Translations under genes and position numbers: made by a program | The notes under the pieces: model-generated | The model's input: only the letters and a program-made list of their open reading frames with translations | What the model was told of the DNA's origin: nothing | The model's database searches: none | In this document: positions 1 through 7,590 of the stretch, one piece after another | How the letters are laid out: the number at the start of each line of letters is the position of its first letter | How positions within the stretch are numbered: position 1 is the stretch's first letter | Source: Bacteroidales bacterium | GTDB taxonomy: Bacteria; Bacteroidota; Bacteroidia; Bacteroidales; ML635J-15 | NCBI GenBank assembly: GCA_017997855.1 | Contig: JAGOEF010000007.1 | Span: forward strand, 1-20,244 | Reading direction: 5' to 3' | DNA: 20,244 bases

Positions 1-1099
1 AGAAAAAGAAATCCGACTTATCGACAGCCATAAAATTTGTATTCATGCCAAAAGCAAGACCTTCGATTTTTTTACTTCTATAACGCCAGTTTACATTAGC
101 CCTGCTGCGGATTTCGTACTCCTTCTGTCGATACCCTTCATCAACAAAGTGATTGCCACCCAGAGTAAGATCGAGATTTCCAAATTGTTGACTATGCGAG
201 AGGCTGAGTCCGGAATACATCGGGTTTCTTACCCAATAATATAAACCATTTCTCAGAGGAATCGTCTGGTAAAAAAGGGAGTCGTTTACGTAAAAATCCT
301 GATCCCACCATATATAAGATTCAGTTTTTGGATTACCATACATACCCACAAAGTAGCTTACCGTGGTCTGTGGTTTGTCGGTCGGATAGGCTGATCGAAC
401 GTTGATTACTCCACTCAATGCTGAAGAACCAAATAGAGCTGAGGATGCCCCTTTTACAACTTCTACCTGTGAAATGTTTTCAACGGGAATATAATTCCAT
501 TTTATATCCCCTGCATCGGCTGAAACCAGTGGTAAGTCGTCCATAAGCATGATAACACGGCTTCCGGCGCCGTAACTCCAGCCGGAACTGCTCCTGATGC
601 TGAGTTGCTGGTCGGAAACATCCACCCCGGTAATCTGATTGATTGCAGTTTCCATGCTGATGGTGTTGGTGTTTTCAATCATTTTGGGTTTGATTACTTC
701 CATAGTTACAGTAACATCCGAAAGCTTTTGCTCAAACTTACCAGCACTGATAACTACTTCGTCAATCAACTCTGCCCTGGGTTTCAGGGTCATGTCGATT
801 ACTTTGGTTTCGCCTGCCTTTACACTTACCTTGGTGCGTTCCCGCTGATAACCTACATACTGGTAGGTAACTGTGTAGGTACCTGCCGGCAGGTCTAATA
901 CGTATTTTCCGTCAAAATCGGTGGTTGCGCCGGTTTTAACATTGGTTGTGTCAGCAGCACCGGTAACAATTACGTTTACACCAAACAACAATTCATTATT
1001 GGTTTGGTCTTTGATTGTTCCTGTAACTTTTGCTGACTGTGAGAAGATTTGGGTTGAAAGGAGGAAAGCGAGCGACAATAGAGGTAATATTTTTACCAT
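1..1099 (-). CDS. TonB-dependent outer-membrane receptor, N-terminal part (runs off the left edge)
   Basis: Reading the minus strand from ATG at 1099 gives 366 residues with no stop before the window edge. A signal peptide ends near residue 21 (hydrophobic run ending TQIFSQ). Residues ~22-110 form a carboxypeptidase-regulatory-like beta-sandwich (GTIKD, DFDGKYVLDLPAGTYTV). Residues ~115-235 are a TonB plug domain with VIMLMDDLPLV, ISQVEVVKGASSALFGSSA and LSGVINVRSAYP, followed by the first barrel strands. Such receptors import ligands across the outer membrane using TonB energy. The SusC-type signature is not seen and no SusD-like gene is visible, so the ligand is unknown; a siderophore, vitamin or small-peptide receptor is possible. 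The gene lies downstream of a terminator at 1301-1331 and has its own candidate -7 element at 1122-1129. Confidence 0.93.
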   Translation of the reverse strand, partial: MVKILPLLSLAFLLSTQIFSQSAKVTGTIKDQTNNELLFGVNVIVTGAADTTNVKTGATTDFDGKYVLDLPAGTYTVTYQYVGYQRERTKVSVKAGETKVIDMTLKPRAELIDEVVISAGKFEQKLSDVTVTMEVIKPKMIENTNTISMETAINQITGVDVSDQQLSIRSSSGWSYGAGSRVIMLMDDLPLVSADAGDIKWNYIPVENISQVEVVKGASSALFGSSALSGVINVRSAYPTDKPQTTVSYFVGMYGNPKTESYIWWDQDFYVNDSLFYQTIPLRNGLYYWVRNPMYSGLSLSHSQQFGNLDLTLGGNHFVDEGYRQKEYEIRSRANVNWRYRSKKIEGLAFGMNTNFMAVDKSDFFF

Positions 1100-1121
1100 A
1101 AGTCTAGTGTTGGTTACGCGG

Positions 1122-1129
1122 CAAAAATA
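1122..1129 (-). promoter_or_regulatory. Candidate promoter -7 element for the TonB receptor gene
   Basis: On the minus strand this reads TATTTTTG, a full match to the Bacteroidota -7 consensus TAnnTTTG, about 23 bases before the ATG at 1099. No clear TTTG -33 element lies 19-22 bases further upstream, so only half of the promoter is supported. Confidence 0.45.
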
Positions 1130-1300
1130 GATGTTTTTTTTTAATTTCCTATATGTAGCAGGCTTCTGAAGCGGTTATTATATCAACAGCGTCTGTTTAT
1201 ATCTGTATATAACTTTTGGTTTTGGTCTAGTTGTTATGGATTTATACATCCTTTAAATCGTTCAAATCCATGCAGTTTACTCTATTATAATATAGGTGTA

Positions 1301-1331
1301 AAAAAAACTGCGGTGTCAGCCGCAGTTTTTT
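1301..1331 (-). terminator. Intrinsic terminator after the giant SprB-repeat gene
   Basis: A 7-bp stem (ACTGCGG at 1307-1313 paired with CCGCAGT at 1320-1326, loop TGTCAG) is flanked by an A-run on the left and a T-run on the right. On the minus strand the hairpin is followed by a run of Ts. It begins 16 bases after the stop codon at 1347-1349 and separates the giant gene from the TonB receptor gene. The flanking A and T runs make it symmetrical, so it could act in both directions. Confidence 0.85.
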
Positions 1332-1346
1332 ATCGTAAGATTGTTG

Positions 1347-4300
1347 CTAACGTAACAGGGTAACCTGACCACTCTTTGTGTACAGGTTTCCAAACGGATC
1401 GGTGAAATAAAGAACCCATGAATATACGCCCTGGGGACATTCCTTGAGGTCAGAATTTCCGTCCCAGCCAGTTAAATAATCGGTGGTTTCGAAAATGCGT
1501 TCGCCCCAGCGATTATAAATTTCAAGTTTATAGGTAGCTAAATCAATCCCATCGCCTATAATTCTGAAATTCTCGTTAATCAGGTCATGATTCGGAGTAA
1601 AGGCAGTGGGTGCATAGATTAAGGTTTCGTTCGTAACGGTAATATCAACACCGGTACTGTCAACACATCCGTATAGCGATTCAGTACGCATGGTAACATG
1701 ATAAATACCCGGGAACAAAAAGTTATGCTGCGGGTTGGCTTCGGTGCTTGCAGCTCCGTCTCCGAAATTCCAGTTAAAGAAGAATCCACCTTCGGTAAAG
1801 TTGGTGAAGCTTACAGAGGGACTGGCCATATGAACCCTGGTGGATGAAGCTCTGAAATCAGCTTCCGGTACAGGGAATACGACAATACCAATGGTTGTGT
1901 CGGTTTTACAACCTTCGGCTCCTGTTACTTCGAGATTTACATGATAGGTGGTTGAATTGAAAAATGTATGAACCGGATATTTATCGAAGGAGAGGTTTTC
2001 GAAGTCGCCATCATCGAAGTTCCACAAATAGGTTTGGCCAACGTTCGGGCTTGTTTCCCTGAACGACACAGTCAATGGTGCGCAACCGTAGGTGACGTCG
2101 GCAACCGCAAAGATAGGAGGTAAGGGATGAGTGTTGATGTCTTTTACTACCCTTGCGAATTGATAATTACAGGTATCATATACAATGAATTCGAAGCTGG
2201 TATCGCTGAATACCTGTATTGAAACCGGAAGATGGAACAACGAATCGTTGATGGTAACATAATTGCCCGAAATACCACCACCGGTTATTTCAACATCAAA
2301 ATCGACGAAATCTCCCGGACACACTGTCTCGCTGCTGTTTTCGACTGTCATGGCAACGGGGTCGTGAACGGTAACTGAAATTGGAATGGGATTGCTCATG
2401 CAATTGTTGAAGTCGATTACCGTAGCGGTAAACACGCTGTCGGTTAGCGGTCTAACGTTGGTGGTCATTCCGGTTGATCCGGTACTCCACATAATAACGT
2501 ATGGCGGAGTATTTCCGGTAACCAGATTAAGCCCGATATTAACAATCTGACCATAACAGATTTCGGGGTTTTCGATAATTTCAATAACCCAGGGCTCTGG
2601 CTCGGTTACCTCGTATGACATTACATAGTGGCAGTATCTGTCGTCGGTGACCGTAACGGTATAAACGCCCGCAACAATGTTGAACTGATCCTCGCCCCAG
2701 CTACCGTTCGACCATGCATAGTGGTAGGGTTGCGTACCTCCGGCAACATCAATGTACACATTGCCATCGGAGCCACCATTACATACCACGTTGGTTCCGG
2801 TTATTGTTCCGGTCATCGGTGCAACCGGTTGATATATCTGAACCTGAGCATAGGCAACGCAGTCGTGTTCATCAAAAACGGTTACACTGTACATTCCGGG
2901 TACTAAATCAAAAATATCTTCACTGATTTCGCCATTACTCCAGGAATAATAATAGGGAGGTGTTCCGCCAATCACGGTTAAATCGGCAATACCATTTCCT
3001 TCTCCAAAACAACGGACATCCGTTGGTACAATCTGCAGTGTCAGGGGTAAATCAGGCTGTTCAACCCGGCCAATAGCAAATGCCTGACAGCCGTTTGCAT
3101 CAGTTACAGTCAATTCATAAATACCTGCGAAAAGATTAAACAAATCCTGAGATGTTGCCCCATTGTTCCATGCATAGGTGTAAGGTGGAGTTCCTCCTGT
3201 TACCTGTGCATTAACCCATCCGGTGTTTTCACCATAACACAGCACATCCTGTATTTCGAGTTCAACTTCGAGTCTGGTGGGCATCAGAATAACAAATGTA
3301 TGCTCAATGTCGCAACCGTGAGAATCCATCAAGGTTACAGTATATGCTCCATCAGTGAGGTTATACAGATCTTCTGTCTGCATATTGTTCGACCAAAGGA
3401 AATAATATGGAGGGGTTCCACCCGTAACGGTTAAATCAATAAATGCATCAGAAAACCCAAAACAACTAACGTTTTCGAACTCCCAGGTCATCACCAAAGG
3501 TTCGTCAGGTTCATCAATAAATACAGAATCTTCGTGTTCACAACCCACAGCATCAGTAATCAATAAATAGTGCCAACCTGCATATACGCCCACAGGGTTC
3601 GCTTCGGTTGAACCCGATGGAGTCCATAAATAATTATAGGGTGGTACACCTCCCGATACATAGGAATACAGGTTTCCGGTTGCTTCTCCGGCGCAGAGTA
3701 CATCGTCGGCATACAGATAAGAAACCAGTGGCGGGTTGGCATTGGCAATGTTTATTTCATCACTCACCGAGCAGCCATACACATCGGTTACCGTGGCAAA
3801 GTAATACCCGGCAGGTACAATAATGCTGTCAACGGGACTCATGTGCACATTCTGGGTTCCCCATGAATAATCGAAAGTAAACTGGCCACTGCTGTGAATT
3901 GCAGTAACAGTAATAACCCCAGAGGTATCGCCAAAGCAAAGAACATCTTGTGCACTTATTGACATATCAAGATAGGGTAATGGATAGAGCCAGGTTCCCG
4001 GAACTACGGTGTCGAGCAGGAAGCCTTCCATTTCCCAGGTCTGGTCGTACCAGGTGAGAGGAATGTAGCCCAATGGGAATGATTCTTCATAAAGTGGACC
4101 GATTTCAAATTCAATATCCTTCATCTGATAGGGGTCTTCGGTATCACTACCCTTGGCCAGATCGATGCTGGGCTCGGTTGATGATAAATCGACCTGAGGA
4201 GGCGAGATGATATTGATTTCGGGTGAGGCGTATCGCAATGTTTGCGTGTACCCGGCGTCGGTCATCTGAGTTACGGCAGGTAATTCAAACTCTGGCATGT

Positions 4301-5636
4301 CATTGTTTTTAGGGAAACTGAATGGGATAGTAACATGCGCATAAAACACCGAGACGATAAAATCGAATGCAATACTGTCCCATGTGTGATTACTGAATTC
4401 ATTGTCAAAATGGTAAGCAACCGAAACCGGCATGGAATCGTATTCGTAGCAGGGATAGGTTATTTCGAGGTTGTCGTTTACTCTGAAAGTTATATCCTGA
4501 GCTGTTCCCTGATCAATTACGGCATTTCCGGCATCGGGATCCAGCACCGAATAGGGTAGTGCCGTCGGGAACCCAAGCGTTACCCAAATTGTCGGGCAGA
4601 ACGAAAACTCCTGAGTCATAAAGCTCGACATATGCAAATCAAGATGTAGCAGATAATAATCGATAATCGCATTTACCCCGGGCATAATTTCGTAGGTAAT
4701 GGTTCCTCCATTGATAATACCAATAATTTCCTGAATTGCAGGTCCTTCGGGTGGCGGAATAAATCCGGCTATCCACGAAAGAAAGGTTAAAATATTCAGG
4801 TTAAACCATATCCATTCGTCCTGTCCATAGGCAGTCAGACATTGCGTGTCAGGATCAAGATAATCTTCAGTTTCAACATAAGGAATATCGATTTCTCCTG
4901 TGAGGCCGATTTCGAACCAGTCCGGAATAACAATGGGCAGCAGGTCGTCTTCACAAAGCATTGGAAGTCCGGTAACCTCATCGATACATGGGTATACCAC
5001 TTCTCCGGTATAACCGTTCAGGTAAAAAATCGCAATGGAATCGTGGGGTAACGGGTCGGTATAGGTTGGATTGAGCGGAACACTAAGATTCGGAAGAATG
5101 GGTATGGTTTCACAATCGAACATACACACAATAATGTTCATGTAAACGCCAAAACCATATTCAAGGTCGAGGGCAATAATCCCGGTTGTCGGGAAGTGGG
5201 TGTCGAGGTACCAACCGTCTTCAACCTCATAGGAAGTTTCTACCAGAATGGTTTCACCATGATCAAAGCTATAATGGTCCGGAAAGTCAAGTGTAATTTC
5301 GACTGGATAATTTACATCGATTGAACCAAGGGTAAAACCATGAATGCTGAAGGTGGAACTCAGGTAAGCCCAGAAACCTGCTTCCCAGGCAACACCAACA
5401 GGTCCCAGAAGTGGAACATCCTCTATGAAATCGAGACTCATATTTTCGTCGAACTCGAGGTGGAACAACTCGTAGTCGAAATCGAGGTTGAACGCGCCAC
5501 CTGCGCCCCACATGTCCTGATCGTAGGAATAGTAGTGAATATTGTGAATCAGGATATTCTCATTTTGCGCTTGAACTTTTCCGACTCCAAGAGCGAAAAC
5601 AAAAATCAGTGCTGTAAATAGTATTCTTTTACTCAT
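1347..5636 (-). CDS. Giant T9SS-exported SprB-repeat / PKD protein with type-B sorting domain
   Basis: 1429 residues. A signal peptide covers residues 1 to ~23 (hydrophobic core, then KVQAQ). Residues ~24-561 match no family I recognise and contain almost no Lys or Arg. Seven SprB-type repeats start at Cys 567, 648, 725, 800, 876, 952 and 1027, with core GGTPPYxYxW; a degenerate eighth unit (VCPGDFVDF) follows. Two PKD-like domains lie at ~1174-1257 (YLWNFDDGD) and ~1258-1340 (FNWNFGDGA). Residues ~1341-1429 (APTAFTPNHD, YNRWGERIF, GWDG, CPQGVYSW) form the gliding-motility-type C-terminal domain, a type-B T9SS sorting signal. The protein is expected to be exported by Sec, moved across the outer membrane by T9SS and held at or released from the surface; an adhesin-like role is inference. 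Its ATG follows the upstream gene's stop after one base, so translation is probably coupled. No T9SS machinery gene lies in the window. Confidence 0.93.
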   Translation of the reverse strand: MSKRILFTALIFVFALGVGKVQAQNENILIHNIHYYSYDQDMWGAGGAFNLDFDYELFHLEFDENMSLDFIEDVPLLGPVGVAWEAGFWAYLSSTFSIHGFTLGSIDVNYPVEITLDFPDHYSFDHGETILVETSYEVEDGWYLDTHFPTTGIIALDLEYGFGVYMNIIVCMFDCETIPILPNLSVPLNPTYTDPLPHDSIAIFYLNGYTGEVVYPCIDEVTGLPMLCEDDLLPIVIPDWFEIGLTGEIDIPYVETEDYLDPDTQCLTAYGQDEWIWFNLNILTFLSWIAGFIPPPEGPAIQEIIGIINGGTITYEIMPGVNAIIDYYLLHLDLHMSSFMTQEFSFCPTIWVTLGFPTALPYSVLDPDAGNAVIDQGTAQDITFRVNDNLEITYPCYEYDSMPVSVAYHFDNEFSNHTWDSIAFDFIVSVFYAHVTIPFSFPKNNDMPEFELPAVTQMTDAGYTQTLRYASPEINIISPPQVDLSSTEPSIDLAKGSDTEDPYQMKDIEFEIGPLYEESFPLGYIPLTWYDQTWEMEGFLLDTVVPGTWLYPLPYLDMSISAQDVLCFGDTSGVITVTAIHSSGQFTFDYSWGTQNVHMSPVDSIIVPAGYYFATVTDVYGCSVSDEINIANANPPLVSYLYADDVLCAGEATGNLYSYVSGGVPPYNYLWTPSGSTEANPVGVYAGWHYLLITDAVGCEHEDSVFIDEPDEPLVMTWEFENVSCFGFSDAFIDLTVTGGTPPYYFLWSNNMQTEDLYNLTDGAYTVTLMDSHGCDIEHTFVILMPTRLEVELEIQDVLCYGENTGWVNAQVTGGTPPYTYAWNNGATSQDLFNLFAGIYELTVTDANGCQAFAIGRVEQPDLPLTLQIVPTDVRCFGEGNGIADLTVIGGTPPYYYSWSNGEISEDIFDLVPGMYSVTVFDEHDCVAYAQVQIYQPVAPMTGTITGTNVVCNGGSDGNVYIDVAGGTQPYHYAWSNGSWGEDQFNIVAGVYTVTVTDDRYCHYVMSYEVTEPEPWVIEIIENPEICYGQIVNIGLNLVTGNTPPYVIMWSTGSTGMTTNVRPLTDSVFTATVIDFNNCMSNPIPISVTVHDPVAMTVENSSETVCPGDFVDFDVEITGGGISGNYVTINDSLFHLPVSIQVFSDTSFEFIVYDTCNYQFARVVKDINTHPLPPIFAVADVTYGCAPLTVSFRETSPNVGQTYLWNFDDGDFENLSFDKYPVHTFFNSTTYHVNLEVTGAEGCKTDTTIGIVVFPVPEADFRASSTRVHMASPSVSFTNFTEGGFFFNWNFGDGAASTEANPQHNFLFPGIYHVTMRTESLYGCVDSTGVDITVTNETLIYAPTAFTPNHDLINENFRIIGDGIDLATYKLEIYNRWGERIFETTDYLTGWDGNSDLKECPQGVYSWVLYFTDPFGNLYTKSGQVTLLR
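2400..3950 (-). repeat. Tandem SprB-type protein repeats (seven units, ~75-81 codons each)
   Basis: The repeats cover residues ~563-1079 of the giant protein. Each unit starts with a Cys (usually CxG) and ends with a second Cys near VTDxxGC. Units 3-6 have exactly 51 residues from Cys to Cys and share GGTPPY (GGTQPY in unit 6) and SNG/NNG motifs. Unit starts are 75-81 residues apart. The similarity is at protein level; the DNA copies have diverged, so recent duplication is not evident. Confidence 0.88.
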
Positions 5637-5637
5637 A

Positions 5638-6177
5638 TTATTTTACAAATTGAGCTGTTAATAAACTTTCTTTCATCGTTTCGTACAATATGCCTCTCGA
5701 TATCAGGGGATAGCTAACGTTTGCCCAGATAGTATGGTGATAATCGCCGGCCAAAAACATAAGACGCTCATAATCGACTCCTTTGCTGGTAAAACCTAAA
5801 ATATAAATATATCCGTCATACCCGGAGTTGGTTGTAACATCGATTTTATCTTTATAGATTAAATTCTGACTCTGAATGTATTCCGGGGTAAGGCTTTTGC
5901 AAACCATGATATACGATGTTCCCAAAATCTCGGAAACCTGAATGGCCGAGGAAGTTCCTGCATTGAAAAAACCCTGCATTTGTGCCGAAAACATAAAATG
6001 CTCGGGTGGAACCATCGAAATATGTGTATTGGGAATAAGTACACTTTCGCCGGGTTTGGTTATATAGGCATCAGATGGAGTTTGCAATTCTCCGGCTGTA
6101 GTAAGGTTCAGCGGAGTTTGAGCCTGCAAGCCCAATGCCATCATTATCAATCCTAGTAAAATAATTATCCGAGCCAT
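5638..6177 (-). CDS. Small secreted protein of unknown function, first gene of a two-gene unit
   Basis: 179 residues. A signal peptide is clear (hydrophobic core IIILLGLIMMALG, then LQAQ, with cleavage expected near residue 20). The mature ~160 residues contain no membrane segment or lipobox. The pattern (a basic region with HISMVPPEHF, then GFFNAG, an IQVSEI strand, YIYILGFTSKGVDYERLM, and a late HHTIWANVSYP strand) resembles the small alpha/beta sandwich of the PsbP/Mog1/DcrB group. That is a guess from strand order, not a family match. The stop codon is one base before the ATG of the giant SprB-repeat gene, so the two are very likely co-transcribed and translationally coupled. A role as periplasmic or surface partner of the giant protein is inference from this position only. 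Confidence 0.85.
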   Translation of the reverse strand: MARIIILLGLIMMALGLQAQTPLNLTTAGELQTPSDAYITKPGESVLIPNTHISMVPPEHFMFSAQMQGFFNAGTSSAIQVSEILGTSYIMVCKSLTPEYIQSQNLIYKDKIDVTTNSGYDGYIYILGFTSKGVDYERLMFLAGDYHHTIWANVSYPLISRGILYETMKESLLTAQFVK

Positions 6178-6193
6178 AAGTTGCTTAAAGTGA

Positions 6194-6227
6194 CAAATAT
6201 AAGTAATTTATTCATTAATTATGCAAT
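6194..6227 (-). promoter_or_regulatory. Candidate Bacteroidota promoter for the secreted-protein / giant-protein unit
   Basis: On the minus strand, ATTG (6224-6227) is followed after 22 bases by TATATTTG (6194-6201), a full match to TAnnTTTG. The predicted transcript would start about a dozen bases before the ATG at 6177. The spacing is a little longer than the 19 bases seen at other promoters in this window. Confidence 0.5.
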
Positions 6228-6306
6228 TAACTTGACGTATTTTTATGGGTTAGGTTGTCTTAAATCCCTGTAATAATAAAAAATTTTGCTTTTCGCTGAA
6301 CTAGTA

Positions 6307-6336
6307 TTTCAAGTTCAACAGGTTTTTGTATTTTTA
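6307..6336 (+). promoter_or_regulatory. Weak candidate promoter for the lipoprotein gene
   Basis: TTTC at 6307-6310, an 18-base gap, then TATTTTTA at 6329-6336 (one mismatch to TAnnTTTG), about 20 bases before the ATG at 6358. The -33 half is imperfect. Confidence 0.35.
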
Positions 6337-6357
6337 CCGCTCGAAAAAAATATAATT

Positions 6358-7533
6358 ATGAAAAATTTCTTATTAATTCTCCCGCTGTCGTTGCTTGTCT
6401 TAGTAAGCTGTGGTTCGGGAAGCCGGTCAAAAAAAGGCAATGACCAGAACGATACAACAAATAACGGTGATACGGTGGTTATTGATTATCCCAAAGACAC
6501 CGTGTACGATCAGTTGGCATCGCTGCTTTCGGGCGATGATGCTACACGATTCAATGACACGTTTGCCCAAAGCGATTTCTGGAAAGACTATAAAGTTAGC
6601 ATAGATACACCCTGGCAACGAATTCAAACAGAAAGACTGGATTTGATTTATCATTGGAGCGATACCGCTGTAAAACCTCAAATTAATGATACAAGCCTGT
6701 TGTTTTATCCATTCTCGGGCCCCGATTTTTTGCATTCATATTATTTATTTCCCAATGCCAATGAGTATATTTTTATTGCCATGGAAAAACTGGGAACAAT
6801 ACCTGCACTGCATAAATCGAGTTCCGAACAGATTAAAAGCTATTTGGATGCGACCAATTTTGCCCTAAGAGATATTTATAAACGCAGCTATTTTATTACA
6901 GGGAATATGGAGCAGGACCTCCGAAAACAACAGGTGGACGGAGTATTACCGGTTTTGTTGGTTTTCCTGCATAAAACCGGACACGAAATATACGACTTTG
7001 GGTATTACAGACTGAACAACGACGCTAAAACATTTACCGAAATACAAAAGCCGACCAACACACTCGATCAGGTGGAATGCATCCGGTTCCTGATATTGAA
7101 AAAAGGCGATAATAAGCTGAAAACCTTTACTTATTTCTATGCAGATATATCTGATAGTGGTTTTACAAAATCTAAAGTACTGAAAACCTACCTCGATAAT
7201 ATGCGTGCATGCAACGCATTTATTAAATCGGCATCCTATCTGAGTCATTATGGAACATTTTCAAATATTCGCGATTTGGTTTTACTCAAAAGCGATGCAG
7301 TTCTCGAAGATGATACGGGTATTCCTTACCGGTATTTTACATCCGATAAATGGAATCATAATTTCTTTGGTGTTTATGTTAAACCTATTGCTGATTTTCC
7401 AAGTTCGTATCTGTATCAGAAAGACCTGGCAGCCGCTTATGATTCAGCCGGACCACGCCCACTTCCTTTCTCGCTGGGATACCACTGGAGAACAGGTGAG
7501 CAGAATTGGCTGCTTTTTGTTAAGAAAAAATAG
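6358..7533 (+). CDS. Lipoprotein of unknown function
   Basis: 391 residues from the ATG at 6358. An upstream in-frame ATG at 6286 would add 24 residues and place the signal peptide internally, so 6358 is preferred. The lipobox LVSC puts the lipidated cysteine at residue 18. A polar linker rich in Asn, Asp and Thr follows. No acidic cluster sits directly after the cysteine, so a surface-export signal is not obvious. The mature domain has a distinctive block near residues 114-140 (YPFSGPDFLHSYYLFP, then EYIFIAMEKLG) and conserved-looking aromatic and charged positions to the end (LGYHWRTGEQNWLL). I recognise no named family or catalytic motif. It is divergent from the secreted-protein unit, converges on hemW, and shares its terminator. 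Confidence 0.88.
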   Translation: MKNFLLILPLSLLVLVSCGSGSRSKKGNDQNDTTNNGDTVVIDYPKDTVYDQLASLLSGDDATRFNDTFAQSDFWKDYKVSIDTPWQRIQTERLDLIYHWSDTAVKPQINDTSLLFYPFSGPDFLHSYYLFPNANEYIFIAMEKLGTIPALHKSSSEQIKSYLDATNFALRDIYKRSYFITGNMEQDLRKQQVDGVLPVLLVFLHKTGHEIYDFGYYRLNNDAKTFTEIQKPTNTLDQVECIRFLILKKGDNKLKTFTYFYADISDSGFTKSKVLKTYLDNMRACNAFIKSASYLSHYGTFSNIRDLVLLKSDAVLEDDTGIPYRYFTSDKWNHNFFGVYVKPIADFPSSYLYQKDLAAAYDSAGPRPLPFSLGYHWRTGEQNWLLFVKKK

Positions 7534-7554
7534 ATTAAGCAAAAAGCCTAATTT

Positions 7555-7590
7555 AAAAAAAGCAATTCCGAAGCGGAGTTGCTTTTTTTT
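7555..7590. terminator. Bidirectional intrinsic terminator between the lipoprotein gene and hemW
   Basis: A 9-bp stem with one G-T wobble (GCAATTCCG at 7562-7570 with CGGAGTTGC at 7574-7582, loop AAG) is flanked by seven As (7555-7561) and eight Ts (7583-7590). Either strand gives a hairpin followed by a T-run, so it can end both convergent transcripts. Its right edge overlaps the hemW stop codon at 7589-7591. Confidence 0.9.

Noticed and set aside
2400..3950. CRISPR-like or satellite DNA repeats
   Set aside because: The repetition is at protein level inside an intact reading frame, with diverged DNA copies about 230 bases apart.
6286..6357. The 24-codon upstream extension of the lipoprotein
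   Set aside because: It would bury the lipoprotein signal peptide; the ATG at 6358 begins directly with a normal signal sequence.
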